Shown here piece after piece: positions 20,858 through 32,409 of a stretch of 64,000 nt of DNA. Source of the stretch: Symbiodinium natans (taxonomy: Eukaryota; Sar; Dinophyceae; Suessiales; Symbiodiniaceae); assembly GCA_905221605.1 (NCBI GenBank), contig CAJNDS010002104.1, positions 266,001 to 330,000 of the forward strand, written 5' to 3'. Under the pieces are notes generated by a model. That model saw only the letters and a list, made by a program, of their open reading frames with translations, ran no database searches and was not told where the DNA came from. How positions within the stretch are numbered: position 1 is the first letter of the stretch; every line of letters starts with the position of its first letter. The translations under genes were made by a program, and so were the position numbers.

Positions 20858-21572
20858 AAAGGCAGGGAGGCTTCATGTGCAAAGTAAGGAGTGAACTGCA
20901 GGTGCAACATCATGCAACATCTCACAGGCGAAACGAGGGCATCTTGTCTTGAGGCCTTTGCCAGTCGCATATCTGGCTACATTGGCTTGGGGCTTTTATT
21001 TCCACGGCTTTCAAGCGTTGGAGTTGGACGTTGCAAAAGGTGCTGTCGGAGTTTTTCGGGGCCTCTCTACTGCTTTCCAATGCTTCCGCACGCTTCCCCA
21101 ATCTCAGGACCTCTCGCCGCCCGGCATGACGCGGCTGTAGGGGAGAAGAAGACGTCCAGCTGCACGGAACATGCTGCTGCTCGGGCATGAGAAGACAGCA
21201 AACACTCTCAAGAAGCTGCAAGTTGAGCACGTGCACGTAATATACTTCATGCACGGTCGCGCTGCCCCCAAGGGTTCCTCCAAGGCATCTGTGCCAGCTT
21301 TGAGGTCTGTCTGCACGGAGTTCAGGGCACGAAACAGCTGAACCTGATGGGGCGGGTGGGCCACTTGCATCACCAGAACATCACTTGCATCACCTGAACA
21401 TGTTCGTTTTCTGCAGACAATGGAGCTTCACTTCTCATTCGTGAGTTCAGGATAGTTGCAAGCACTGAGTGACGTGACTGTGGTCATGATGGACGCTGAA
21501 TCTTGAACACGCACTCGACTCATTGGACACGGCAGGTAGCCTCTTCTTGGCTCCAATCGCCAACGGCACAAT
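20411..21572 (-). CDS. Candidate multi-exon gene with a polyglutamine exon, function unknown
   Basis: Several minus-strand blocks read like exons preceded by acceptor-like AG sites. They are: 21572-21432 after CTTGCAG, ending at a GTGAAG donor-like site; 21343-21255 after CATCAG, reading VQLFRALNSVQTDLKAGTDA; 20905-20680 after CACCTGCAG, with FTPYFAHEASLPL, a run of 16 Gln, then NPVTSDRRLRLEWLHWVLKE; and 20598-20411 after TACATTCAG, reading PATWVERLQSVCADVLHDRF. I could not join them in one consistent phase, so junctions are unresolved. No domain is recognised. The coordinates are the outer limits of the exon-like blocks, not a finished CDS. Confidence 0.4.
20811..20857. repeat. (CTG)n trinucleotide repeat, polyglutamine on the minus strand
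   Basis: Nearly 16 uninterrupted GCT/CTG triplets. On the minus strand it encodes Gln in the frame that is otherwise most protein-like. Confidence 0.97.
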
Positions 21573-22342
21573 CTGCAAGGCACAGGAGATTGCAGAGGCA
21601 AGGTGAGGATGACAGCTGATGGCCGTCCAATCTGAGCATCGCCTCAGCATCCGCCGACTGCCAAGGCCCGGGCTATCTAAAGCATGAAGCATGGCGCTGG
21701 AAGCTCCCATCCCTCAGAGGCAGGAGATGAGTGCACTCTGCACGTCGCCCGTCTGCCCGGTACCACACAAATGGCACGCGACTTGGGCCCCCAACGGCCC
21801 GCAATCTCGTCCGAGGCCCGGCCGCCCGGCGCGGTCAGGCGCAGACTGGGACGCTGGGCTGGGGCTACTTGTGGCCAGGAAACTCAAACAACAAACAACG
21901 AGGAGGGGGGCAACAACTGCAGACATGGTTTTGGCGACCAAAGTGGGCATCGACACAGCTGGGCAATCGAAAATCCCCACATGGTAGCATCACGTCGATC
22001 CTGGAAACAAACAGGAGTTTTTTAGAGCTTTCCACAGCAGGGCAGAACATATACATGTCTTGATGCCTATAGGTCCTGGGCGGGGGCCTGTGTATGAATC
22101 TGGGAGCAGCAATGCTGCCCCTGCCATGTTGTGCACGCAGCCCGGCTGACAATGTATAGACATCAAACTATCCCACGCTTATTCGAAAACCCTCAAAACT
22201 ATACATACATATATACACATATATGACTATATGTTTTGTTTTTGCATCCGAATTTCAGCCTAAACAGCCGTCCGGGCTTCGCTCCCACCGCGAGCTGGGC
22301 CAGAGCTCGGGCTGGCGGCCATCACCAGCAGCCGGACCTCTG
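21573..22342. other. Unassigned stretch
   Basis: Short TATA/CATA run at 22199-22225. No gene recognised. Confidence 0.5.
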
Positions 22343-22716
22343 TTACGACGACTCTGATGCTGACTTACAAAGCATGTACGATGAAACCTGCATAACTTTT
22401 GGCCCGAGGGCTGACTTTCGTTCACTGCCCTTTTTCAGCCTGAGAATTTTGAACCGACTCTTTGTTGCCAGTAGCTTCTTGGAGACGCCTGTTTGCACGC
22501 AGGGAGGATTCGATGCATGTAGGAATGTACGGGCTTGTCCAGTCCTCAATGTTACGGAAGTGAGAGCAAGCGAGGCGTTTATTTGCGCTGTCTGAAGCTT
22601 GTCCATTTCGAGTTCAAGTTCTTCTCTATTTGCTACCACAACGTCGTTTGGGAAAGCTTCTTCCCAGCTCGGTCTCAAACTTAAGCCCTCATCCCCTGAA
22701 CCTCAGAAAGGAGCAT
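22343..22716 (-). CDS. Candidate exon(s), function unknown
   Basis: The minus strand opens after a pyrimidine-rich CTCCTTTCTGAG acceptor-like site at about 22717. It reads GDEGLSLRPSWEEAFPNDVV, then an acidic helix (REELELEMDKLQTAQINASL). The frame stays open to 22343, but only the first 45 or so codons look strongly coding; GTAACA and GTACAT after them are possible donors. No family recognised. Confidence 0.35.
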
Positions 22717-22884
22717 TGACATCCATGTGCGACACACGTGGCTTCTTCGAACGGCGCCAAGTGCCCAGCCACAAGCCCGTTTGCAAGACGAAGCGTGGTC
22801 GTCTCTTTGCTGGTTGCCTTAACCGTCGGTGCAGACAAGGGCGGTGCCTGGGATGCATGATGCCTATGGTTAATTGATACTATA

Positions 22885-22935
22885 TTGTATAATTATATAT
22901 ATATATATCGCAGATATATATGTATATATACAGTC
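22885..22935. repeat. TA microsatellite
   Basis: Alternating TA/TATG over about 50 bp. Confidence 0.9.
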
Positions 22936-24010
22936 TTTGCTTTTTGCAGGTTAAGTGGACGGGGTCCCCACTGCCCGAGTCACCTCCACCGGTTCTGGAA
23001 GCTTGTCCCCAACCTCGGCGAAGCATCTGTGCAAGCTTCATGGGGCAAGAGGTCCATACTCTAACCTGGCATGCTGGCACGCGGGACCAATACGGCTAGG
23101 CCGGCTAAGACTGAGTTGCCTGCAGCCGGGGCAAGGGCGGCCTGAGTGCAGACGTCTGCGCAGTATAGCTGGGCTCAAATCCCTGCCCTGTAACCCCCCA
23201 ACTAATTTTCCAACACGGTATATGTTCTTTGGAAAGGGTCCTTTCTTGGGCCCGAGGGAGGGGGAAGGAAACTCAAAAGCTTGCAATCCTGTACATGCTA
23301 CTCAGTCGTTCGGCATCGACAAAGGCCACCTTGGGCCTGCAAATAACCCTAAACCCGAAAGCCTAAACCCTAAACCCTAAAAACCTAAAAAAAACTTAAA
23401 CCAGTTGTATTCCGATTTCTTGTCGCACTTCCTGGCCGACACATCTCTAAGCTTCTGCATGTGTGGAGGTCATGGACTTTGAGATGGTCCGCTGCTAAGC
23501 TACACTCTCGCGAAGGGGAAAAAGACTGAAAAAGACCAATGTACCATGTCTTATGAGAGCCCACACGGCCGTGAAGCTACGTTTCCCTGAAGCTCAAACT
23601 TCAACCTGCTCAACGCTCAGCCTCTATCATCACCTACAATCTCAACGAAAAGCACTTCCAAGAATTATTTTTACCAGCCCTAGAAACAAGAAACCCTGTC
23701 AATGACGACACAAACCCACCCCTGCAACGTCCTTGCGTCTGGAGAGGATGAGCAAGAGGTATAAATATGAAGGTTCCAGCATGCGCGGGACTACACAACC
23801 AAGTTGCATGACCAGAGCCGGAGCTAAGCATCATTGCCGACATAGACGCGCTCGCACGAACACATGCTCTCCAACTTGAGGGTTCCACATGCTGTTTCAT
23901 ACTCATGACGGCCGAGAGCCGTGCAGGAGCAGACACCCGTCTGTTGGCAACCTCCAGCAGCAGTCGACACAACAACAACAGCTTCATCGACCAGCAGCAA
24001 TAGCCGTAAT
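22936..24010. other. Unassigned stretch with short telomere-like block
   Basis: CCCTAAA-type words at 23345-23400; otherwise no recognisable gene. Confidence 0.5.
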
Positions 24011-24262
24011 TCACAACATGCGTCCCAGCCAATCCTCACGCGTTGACTTCAGGGGTATACTGCCGAGAAAAGCCCCAACCTCATTCCGTCCAAGCCCATT
24101 GAAAGCCCTGACATCCCAACTTCTTGGAACTTCCGGGACTTTTCCCAGCCTCGCTGTCATCAAGTTCTGGAATGTTCCGCAGAACTGCTTCCTTGGAGTT
24201 GGTGCTTGGCTGCTACTTGGCTCAGACGCGGCTTCTTGAGCTCCGCCTGCTCTCTGTGTCAT
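24011..24262 (-). CDS. Candidate exon, function unknown
   Basis: A minus-strand frame of about 83 codons with protein-like text, including SSSQAPTPRKQFCGTFQNLM and GLGRNEVGAFLGSIPLKSTR, ending at a stop at 24011. It lies upstream, in minus-strand order, of the exon-like block at 22343-22716. No domain recognised. Confidence 0.3.
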   Translation of the reverse strand: MTQRAGGAQEAASEPSSSQAPTPRKQFCGTFQNLMTARLGKVPEVPRSWDVRAFNGLGRNEVGAFLGSIPLKSTREDWLGRML

Positions 24263-25523
24263 GCAAGATTGTTACTAAATCCCTGTTCCCCTAGGAAGAA
24301 AAGGATCCTGTTTGTTTATATATAGGAGAGCCCATAACCCAAAAAGTAAAAAGGATCCCTAACACTGATCTAGGTTATATCAACTGCCTCAAACAAGCTT
24401 TGGCAAAATCTGCAGGATCCCACTCAGCAGGGCGCAACTTCTTCAGCTGTTGGAGCCGTGAACGGCACCTGTCAAAAGAGAGGGCCGGCTTGACGATGCA
24501 CAACTAACGCATCTACGATTATTATTATCATTATTATTATTGCCTTTATTATTATCATTATTATTATCATTGTTGTTATGATTGTTGTTTTTTTGGACGT
24601 ACATGATACTCGCCTAGCAAGATCTGCCCACAGCGTGTAGTATGTAACATGGAAAGAAACCCCTGCCGACATCTCCGAACGGTGGGCCACCTTGCGCCCT
24701 GTCAGCTCCTCCGTGACCTTAGCCGGCTCACCAAACGCGGTAGCTTAGCGTGCCCACGGCGTGACGAATTGCGAAGATCCGTTTTCAAACAGGAAAGACG
24801 GGGATCCCAGCAGGAAATGCCGCAAGCAAGCGGATCAGCATCATGGATCGCCACTTGTGGATTCAGAACGATTCAGAGTTCCCAGCACTCATTTCGAGAC
24901 GGGAACCCGCGTCTACCGCAATGCCCAAAGGCTGCCATGATGACTGCCATAGTGCACACGAGGCCACGACCGTGGCGGGGCACGAGACAATCACGGAGCC
25001 ACGCCTGGTCAGCTCTCGCCGAACAGAAGTGGTGCACTCTGACTTCAAGGGAGCTACGTGTAGTGAAGAAACCAGCCATACCTAGCCTAGATCGCACATT
25101 TGATGGCACCAAAACTGCGCGCTTCCCGATCATGCGCATTCGGGAGAACACGGCACTCCCCTTTGGCCTGTCCCTTCGTTCTCCTTGTGTTTTGCCAGGG
25201 TTCGAACGCCGTCGGCTTGCTCAACTCTTATCGTTCTGCGAGCCCTTCGCTGCAATCGGCACTGGAGTGTCACAATGCTAGTATAATATTGCAATTGTCG
25301 CTGCAGCCAATGGAACCCAACTACCTCACCCGGTCGAAACATCATTGAAACCGAATGATGGAGCAATCGCAGCTGCCCTACAAGCTACGGATACCGAGGG
25401 CGGCACGCATTTTCGGGCCCGCCAGCGGCACTCCCACCAAAGTAGCCCAGCATGGACCTCGAACGTTTGCTTCGAGCCGTGGCAACGTACGGCGCACACC
25501 CTGTTGATCCAGCTCGGAACTGC
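24263..25523. other. Unassigned stretch with TTA/ATT repeat
   Basis: ATTATTATCATTATT-type simple sequence at 24518-24597. A 210-codon plus-strand open frame (24649-25281) has no recognisable domain and competes with equally long frames on both strands, so it is not called. Confidence 0.5.
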
Positions 25524-25636
25524 TACTTGGAGGTTCAGGGGTAGCTATAGGCAAGGTATAACTGTAGTTATTTTGGGGTCTAACCCTATTTAGGGCACTT
25601 ATAACCCTACTTGTAACTCGCCCTGGACCTTCAAGC
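25524..25636. mobile_element. Family D mini-element, copy 2 (degenerate)
   Basis: Left end TACTTGGAGGTTCAGGGG and right end CCCTGGACCTTCAAG form an imperfect inverted repeat like that at 54798-54892. ACTGC flanks both sides (25519-25523 and 25637-25641). Confidence 0.5.
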
Positions 25637-27918
25637 ACTGCAGTCCCATTCTCCTGGGTCCTGGCTTGACCGCCTTGTTGAAGCGTGCCAGGTCAATTTC
25701 CTGCCAGAGGCAGCGAGGACTGGGGTTCTACTGGGCTCCATCCAGGTTCCCATACGTTGCCTATAGCCCGGCCTCTGCTGCTTCACGCAGGGCCTGGCTG
25801 AAGGCCGGCGCCTGAGATGGAGCAAGGGTCCGTTGGGTGAACTAAGAACACGTTGGCGACGGAGTCGAAGTTTCATTACTTTGTCACTGCTTCTGAGAGC
25901 CCGACCTCGGTCAGCAAGTGGTTGGCTGGAAATGAAGCAATCATCGCCTGAGCCAACGAGGCAAGAAAGTACAGGAGTTGACAGTCGGGCGGGGCTCTAT
26001 CTCAGGAGCTCCTGCCGATGCGACCGACAGTTGGATTTCAGATCCTGACGTCCACCACTTCACGTGAAGTTCCGGCCTTGTGCATCGCAAATATCGCGCT
26101 CTTGCACGCTGCGGCATCGGAACAATCGTGCGGTACTCGAAACGCAGATGAATGATGAGAATGTGCTGCTCATTTCTTGGCTGGGGCTGCGGCCGCCTCA
26201 TACCCTTTCAGGGTGCCTGAACCCACAGTGAAACATGGTGGTTTGCCTAGGTTTGCCTGATGAAGGTGTAGGAAACGGGGACTGGAAAGGGGGACTTAAG
26301 GGTGTGAACTTCGAATGCGGCCGTGACACCCATAACTGCCCAGGGCTGGGCATCCGCAGCCTGCCATGTACAGTCACTGGGGAGAATGCCCTCCGACACG
26401 CCTCTTTTAGGGGCAGTGTACACCTTTCGAACTTATAGCGACCGCCCGCGCAGCATTCCGCGCAACCAGCCTCCTTGACTCGGTCCAGAGTCATGCGCTT
26501 TGCAAGGTCCAGCCTCCAGGGTGCACATTACGGGTAGCGGCAGAGGATCACTTGGAACCTGGGCGCGTCCGAGTAGTGGACTCCTCTTGTTCCAGACCGT
26601 GGAAGGAGATGGCAAGCATTTCTTGCAGTACCTGCTGCGCTCAAAAGGGGAGTGCCTTATAAGCTTCGTATGAGTTAACTGCGACTGCACGTGTTCGATG
26701 GGCCCTCGCTGCGCGATGTGTCGATTTCAGAGCACTCAATAATCCGCTAGAGCACGGTCTGAGATGGTCGAGTCAGGGCATAGGCATATAGGGCATAGGC
26801 ATATAGGTGTCCCCATGCCCATGCCGACTGCCAAGTCCCAAAAGACCAGTTGCAACTCCAAACCCTTCGTGCGAAACATGAAGCTCGAGCTCCGTGCCTC
26901 TTCACAGCGATCTTTCCAACGATTCGGCTCGGTCTTAGCTTACACGCGCATGACGTTCGGCGAAGTCTTGAGCAAGCAATGCGATTAACCACTGTGCAGA
27001 GTAGGTGAGTGGGTACAGTACAGTTGGAAGCAGGGTTGCGGCATGCCCTATTCATGGCAAAACAAAGCGAAAGCTTCCAGTGAGCACACAAGTGGCCATT
27101 CGACGGCTAAAGCTAACATAGCAGCTGATACAGCTACCTATCGGCACCGGCCCAAGCTACCATTTACAAGATGCGCTAGTTGCAAGGCATGCCATGCATG
27201 TGTTTCCCCATCTTCGTATCCGGAACAGTGACACTTGCCTCGCGCAGGCTGCATCTGCACTCTCTAAAGCCCTGAAGCACTCAAGCTCGAGTAAAGCTCG
27301 GCCAGATGTCCTCTGACTTGAGACGAGAAGCCATAATTGTCAGGCTTGTGATGGATACGGCCTCTCGGCCAGTGTCCTCAGGTGTTGGCGCGGTATGAAC
27401 CATATTGAGATTGGGCATGCGCGCCTGGCATTCCCGGTGGCCCACCGGGTCTACGTATGCCAAGCGTCATATGAGTGGAGCGAGCAAGGGATCACGCCAG
27501 ATCGCCAACCTGCGATGTCACTTGTTCTATAGCACATCGCTTTTTCTCTCCTATCTTTGCGGTCCCCTGAGCATGAAAATAGGACAACGATAAATGAACA
27601 TTATCATGTAATAATCATTCATGTATTGTTTAATTATTAAATATATCAAAAACTGACTGCATGACGTGCGCCCTCTTTCGGTCAGAGGCTGCGGCGCGCG
27701 GAAAATCGAAGCCGCACGGCCTGCCGCACATTCATTGACACCACATGGACTGTCACTTAAGATTTAAGTACGCGCGGGCAGGACGGAAGACTGCATAACG
27801 CGAATGGTGGTCTCGCAGAGTTCACAGGACTTGCGTTCTACATGCTGCCAGCGTGGCGAAGAAAATAATCCACCCCAATACTGGGTACTGCTACGTTTGC
27901 AGGTGGAGTCCAGGCGTG
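25637..27918. other. Unassigned stretch
   Basis: Small features only: a tandem pair of GGGCATAGGCATATA near 26776-26805, and an AT-rich patch at 27590-27655. No gene recognised. Confidence 0.5.
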
Positions 27919-28414
27919 CTATGTAGGAGTCAATGGGGCGGGAATGGAGGGGACTGCTCCGGCAAAGGCTTCTTCAAAAGCGGCAATTGGGCCCGAACAA
28001 GACCTGTTTGCTGACGCCTCCACGACTAGGCGCTGGCAAAGCCAGTCAGCAAGATCATCCGACGTCCTCACAACATGAACTCCGTAGCTACAGCCTTCCA
28101 CGGGAGCAAGATCCAAATACTAAATGCGTACGCAGCTGTTCAACTTGCAAGCGAGTCTCCTGGCCGGGTTCAGGGGCATCTTCACGGCCCAGGCAATCTG
28201 CCATGATCGAAGCGAGAGAGACGAGGGGCGCATGCTTGCATGGACTCTGGCACTCTTCGACCCAAGCCAGCGACCTACCCGTACAAACGCTCGACCCCTG
28301 AATTCTTGTCGTGAGCTGGACGGGCTGCTGTGGGGCCTGCATGCCCTGAAGCAAGTCGTTTGTTGAAACGTTGACCTGCCACTTGAACATGAAAGGCAAG
28401 GCAAGGCAAGGCAA
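27919..28414 (-). CDS. Candidate coding segments in two frames, function unknown
   Basis: From 28414 a minus-strand frame reads NVSTNDLLQGMQAPQQPVQL and continues to 28088. A second frame starting after an ATTTAG acceptor-like site at about 28129 reads LDLAPVEGCSYGVHVVRTSD and DLADWLCQRLVVEASANRSC, to a stop at 27919. The change of frame needs either an intron or a frameshift; no in-phase intron was found. No domain recognised. Confidence 0.3.
28388..28413. repeat. (GGCAA)n short repeat
   Basis: Five AAGGC/GGCAA units. Confidence 0.9.
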
Positions 28415-29619
28415 GACTCGCGACTACACGTCACTTCGCACCGGCCGTGCAGGTGGCCGCAAAATCACGTACAATACTCGTATAGTTTCCCATCAGTGTG
28501 AGAGTGGCAGCTCTGCCTTGAGGTCGCTGCTCCAGTCTTTGAGTGCAGGCGCATCGCCTCAAACAAGAGGCTCGTTGTCTCTGCGCCGTGGTCAGACGCA
28601 CCCCACACCCAGGCACTGCCCAGACGTCATGTGAACAGTTCTCTGGAGCATCGAAGTCTTGGATGGTACCATGGCTAGTGACTGCTGCAAGGAATGTAAT
28701 GTAATCACTTAGTTGAGATATGCTGACATGCGCTCCCGATCCCGCGATTTGCCACGACGTCCCAAGAGAGACGTTTGGTCCGGACACGGCAAGAAATCAG
28801 AAAATGTGGCAGCATGTTACATAGCCTGTCCCGGGGCCATCGATCGGTTGCACATAGCCTGGGCCCAACACTGGCCATATCAATTTCTGGTGGGTTTGGG
28901 GGGGTTCAAGTCTGGAAGACTACTGGGGCAAGATGGGACCAGCATATCCTCAAAGCAAGCCATCAAGAGAATGCCTGCCTTCGTCACATCAGAACTGATC
29001 ATATGCACGTTGCGCTTGGCAAGCAGATGCTCTTCTTCAATCTCCCTTGCTTCCCGATACGCAGTAGCTCGAAAGAGGATGCCCCAGAAAGAAACATGAG
29101 AGCCTCGCCTTGATCAAGCTTCAGTTGCGGACGCATCTACTCGGCTCCAAGTTCCAGCTGATGGTTCCGAAATCGAAGCCCGGACTTCAGGTTTCTGGAA
29201 GGTTTGGTTGGGGAGAATATGGCACTGAAGTACACGTGCTGACAGAATCTCGGCAGTCTTGGGAAAGGAAAGTCATGCCATTCCCCTCCTCGTCACAAGC
29301 AACGAAACCGCCTAAAGTTGACATCAGCTTCCAAGCGGGCTGCGTAGAGGGTTTTCGGTTCCTTGCTGGCGAGAGGCTGTGCAACACTGTGGGCCGACCA
29401 GCCACTGCTGGCCTACACTCAAGCCATATGGGAACAAACGAAACAAGCCATGGGCTCATTGCGACATGGCCTTATAGGACCGCCCAAAGAAGACCTATAT
29501 GTAGATTGGAGTAGTTGCATCAAACTGCAGGTGTGCTGTCCTAACCCGAGGTGTGAAGCCGCCGCTTGGCTATCTTGAATAGTTTGTGTAAACATCCTGT
29601 AGGCCTGTAGGGTTTGCAG
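28415..29619. other. Unassigned stretch
   Basis: Several overlapping open frames up to 134 codons, none recognised. Confidence 0.4.
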
Positions 29620-29990
29620 GACGTGCTCAGGATAGGGTGCAGCCGCTGCGGTCATCAGCTTGTGACATTCGGAACATGTCTTCGATTTGCATGCATTACG
29701 GCACCACTTCTCAACACGGACTCACCTCGATCTTGCTTACAAGTACCATACAAGCCTCAGCAGCGAGGTGGCATCCAAGTCCCATGGTGGGCCGGTAGCC
29801 AGTCCTGCCTACAGTACACTGTCAGGTGTGCCATGCTTGATGTGCCAGCAATCACAGGAAACACATCACTTCGGAATGCAAGGAATGTGAGCTTCCCGGG
29901 GCTGGGACATTGGAGATGCCTGCAAAGGTCTGCTCCACCTGCAAGGTCACGAGCTGTTGGACTCAGCGGTGTGCTAGGCAAGATGTCTCA
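29620..29990 (+). other. Cys-rich, possibly zinc-binding coding remnant
   Basis: Plus-strand translation gives several paired-Cys motifs in different frames: CSRC at about 29640, CLMC near 29835, then SECKECELPG and KVCSTCKVTSCWTQRC to about 29970. The C-x2-C spacing resembles the Cys-rich C-terminus of some transposase-derived proteins such as piggyBac-like ones. The frames are not continuous, and I could not identify a catalytic domain upstream. It could be a decayed gene or coincidence. Confidence 0.2.
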
Positions 29991-30395
29991 AAGTGAACTT
30001 TCCCTGCTTGCTGCAGGCAGCAGGCTGCCAGGAGGCGGAGAAGCTGTGCAGCGTCCGGCTGATTGTATATGTATGCTTGCATGGTGAAAGCAGACTTGTG
30101 AGACTTCACTTTTGGAGCCTCTTGGACTGCACGGTCTTCATCCACATCTCCAACAATGAACAGGGTAGCGTTCTCGGGTACGTACCACCTAGGTCAGGGG
30201 CAGTGGGCGTGGCCGCTGTGGCTGTTCCGAGTGCTCACTGAGTCTGCTCTCGGAAAACCCACACCACAAGGGTGACTCTGAGGCGAGAGCCTGATGTGAA
30301 AGGACTGCAGGTCTTCAACTGTCCAGTTGGCGATCTGATGTTCCAAGCCTTGCACTGCAAGGCACAGAGAGAAGCCAGAGGCAGCCAGAGTCCAG

Positions 30396-30902
30396 TTAAA
30401 GGTCAGGAACGACCCAAAGCAGCACCAAGCAGCTGTGCACGCCCATACGTTTCCTGAGGTTTTCACCAATGGGAAACCTGACGTGGATAGGATTGTCCTC
30501 GTGCATTGCTGTCAGGAATTGCGTTTGCCTCGAGAGGTGTGGCTGCATGAACCCATCTGCGCACTGACTTTCCACTTGTATGGCATGCTGCCGACACGAT
30601 TTCAATCTCACTTGCCAGAGGAAAGCAAACCATGACACAGAAAGTGCGCACTGCCTCTGTTGCACATCTATACTAGGAATCCCTGGAAACTGGGTTGTGG
30701 GCAGGCGATACTGCACGTCGTTTACCATCTGGGCTTCAGAAAGGACTGCCGCGCGCTCCTGGATCGCCACACCATGCCCACGCACATCCAAGTAAAGCCT
30801 GACCCGCTCGACAAGTACAAGGGGACCTAACGGCAGCAGGAAGACCCAATCAACAAACAGCTTCAAAGGGCCAATCCTGACGGAGTGCTGGACGGTTGCC
30901 AT
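30396..30902 (-). CDS. Possible coding segment, 168 codons, function unknown
   Basis: A minus-strand frame from an ATG at 30902. The N-terminal half, with VLVERVRLYLDVRGHGVAIQ and AVLSEAQMVNDVQYRLPTTQ, is protein-like and begins with a hydrophobic stretch that could be a membrane segment. The C-terminal part competes with a plausible plus-strand frame. No family recognised. Confidence 0.25.
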   Translation of the reverse strand: MATVQHSVRIGPLKLFVDWVFLLPLGPLVLVERVRLYLDVRGHGVAIQERAAVLSEAQMVNDVQYRLPTTQFPGIPSIDVQQRQCALSVSWFAFLWQVRLKSCRQHAIQVESQCADGFMQPHLSRQTQFLTAMHEDNPIHVRFPIGENLRKRMGVHSCLVLLWVVPDL

Positions 30903-31417
30903 TGTAAAACTACGTCACGCAGCTACATTGCTACATGCCCTTGCCGATCGCCACCCATCCTTTTCCACACGTTCCGGGCGAAAGGCGGGATTGAAACCTG
31001 TGTCGCCATCACAGTGCATACGTGCTACTAACAGACTGGGGCTTGACGGAGTCTGTGCTGTGGCGCAGCAGCAGGACACTTCAAGCACGGATAAGACGCG
31101 GGCCAATGTCTGCCAGCGCCTGCCAAAAAAGCGTTCACCGGCTTACGAGGCTTGACGAGGTGCCCGAGAAGCCTAGCCCCAACCCTCACAACTGTGCCCC
31201 GAAATCCTAAACCCTAAACCCTAGTTTCAATGCAGCCTGCGATGAACCCAAGGCCTGAAGCGACCCTGGCCTTGAACCCAACATGTTTCTGCCGACGTCG
31301 CAACATCCAAGCTCTTGGCCCTTGCCTCCAGTCCCTGGCTGAGATGCTCCGAGCCCAGGCTCAAATGGTAGACCTCCATGCTACATCCAAGAACAGACCA
31401 ACGCTTCTGGACATTTC
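30903..31417. other. Unassigned stretch with short telomere-like block
   Basis: CCTAAACCCTAAACCCTA at 31206-31224; otherwise nothing recognised. Confidence 0.5.
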
Positions 31418-31517
31418 TTGGGATGTTCCCGCTTCTACAAACAGTCCTTAGTAGGGAATATCGTACCCTTACTATAATCCCGAATAAGGACTGTTAGTAT
31501 AAGGGGAAACATCCCAA
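31418..31517. mobile_element. Family A mini-element, copy 4, with perfect 8-bp target duplication
   Basis: A 100-bp element with ends TTGGGATGTTCCCGCTTCT and AAGGGGAAACATCCCAA, and inner inverted blocks AACAGTCCTTA and TAAGGACTGTT. GACATTTC is perfectly repeated on both sides (31410-31417 and 31518-31525). This copy defines the family best. Confidence 0.85.
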
Positions 31518-31675
31518 GACATTTCCAAGGGCTCGACGGTGTGGTTGAAGTCAGTGCAGGCATTGCTGGTCATGCCTGATGCTCAGCTTTCAATCTGCGA
31601 AAACAGCAGCACGATTCCTCCCCACGGCCTAGTTCACCTGATCTTGCCCAAACGCATGCACACAGCAGCTGGAAA

Positions 31676-31875
31676 CCCCCCCCCCCCCACCCCCCTCCCC
31701 CAACCCTAAGCCCTTTTTCAAGCCTAAACCGGACCCTGAAGCCTGAACCCGAAACAGCACGCACGCACGCGCACGCGCACGCGCACGCGCACGCGCACGC
31801 GCACGCGCACGCGCACGCACACGCGCACGCACACGCGCACGCACACGCGCACGCACACGCACACGCACACACACG

Positions 31876-31912
<37 letters not shown>

Positions 31913-31940
31913 ACCCACCCACACACACACACACACACAC
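31676..31940. repeat. Poly-C tract, then GC/AC alternating purine-pyrimidine tract
   Basis: A C-rich tract (31676-31704) is followed by about 120 bp of GCACGC units (31759-31880) grading into CA repeats. The strict purine-pyrimidine alternation rich in CG steps has high Z-DNA-forming potential. Confidence 0.95.
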
Positions 31941-32409
31941 CAAAAACACACACACCAAAAACACACACACCAAAAACACACACACCAAAAACACACACAC
32001 CAAAAACACACACACACACCAAAAACACACACACCAAAAACACACACACCAAAAACACACACACCAAAAACACACACACCAAAAACACACACACCAAAAA
32101 CACACACACCAAAAACACACACACCAAAAACACACACACCAAAAACACACACACCAAAAACACACACACACACACACCAAAAACACACACACACACACAC
32201 ACCAAAAACACACACACCAAAAACACACACACCAAAAACACACACACCAAAAACACACACACCAAAAACACACACCAAAAACACACACACCAAAAACACA
32301 CACACCAAAAACACACACACACACACCAAAAACACACACACCAAAAACACACACACCAAAAACACACACACCAAAAACACACACACACACACACCAAAAA
32401 CACACACAA
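31936..32409. repeat. 15-bp minisatellite (CACACACACCAAAAA)n
   Basis: About 35 copies of a CACACACACCAAAAA-type unit, mostly 15 bp with length variants created by extra CA steps. Because 15 is a multiple of three and the unit contains no stop on the minus strand, all three minus frames stay open for 240-328 codons (VCVFL-type repeats). These frames are artefacts of the repeat. Confidence 0.97.

Noticed and set aside
24284-24366. Possible mini-element with AAAAGGATCC at both sides
   Set aside because: The repeated blocks are direct rather than inverted, and no target duplication is seen.
24649-25281. Plus-strand 210-codon open frame
   Set aside because: No domain, several equally long overlapping frames on both strands, no splice or regulatory support.
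29620-29990. piggyBac-like transposase
   Set aside because: Only paired Cys motifs are visible, frames are discontinuous, and no catalytic Asp-containing domain could be recognised upstream.
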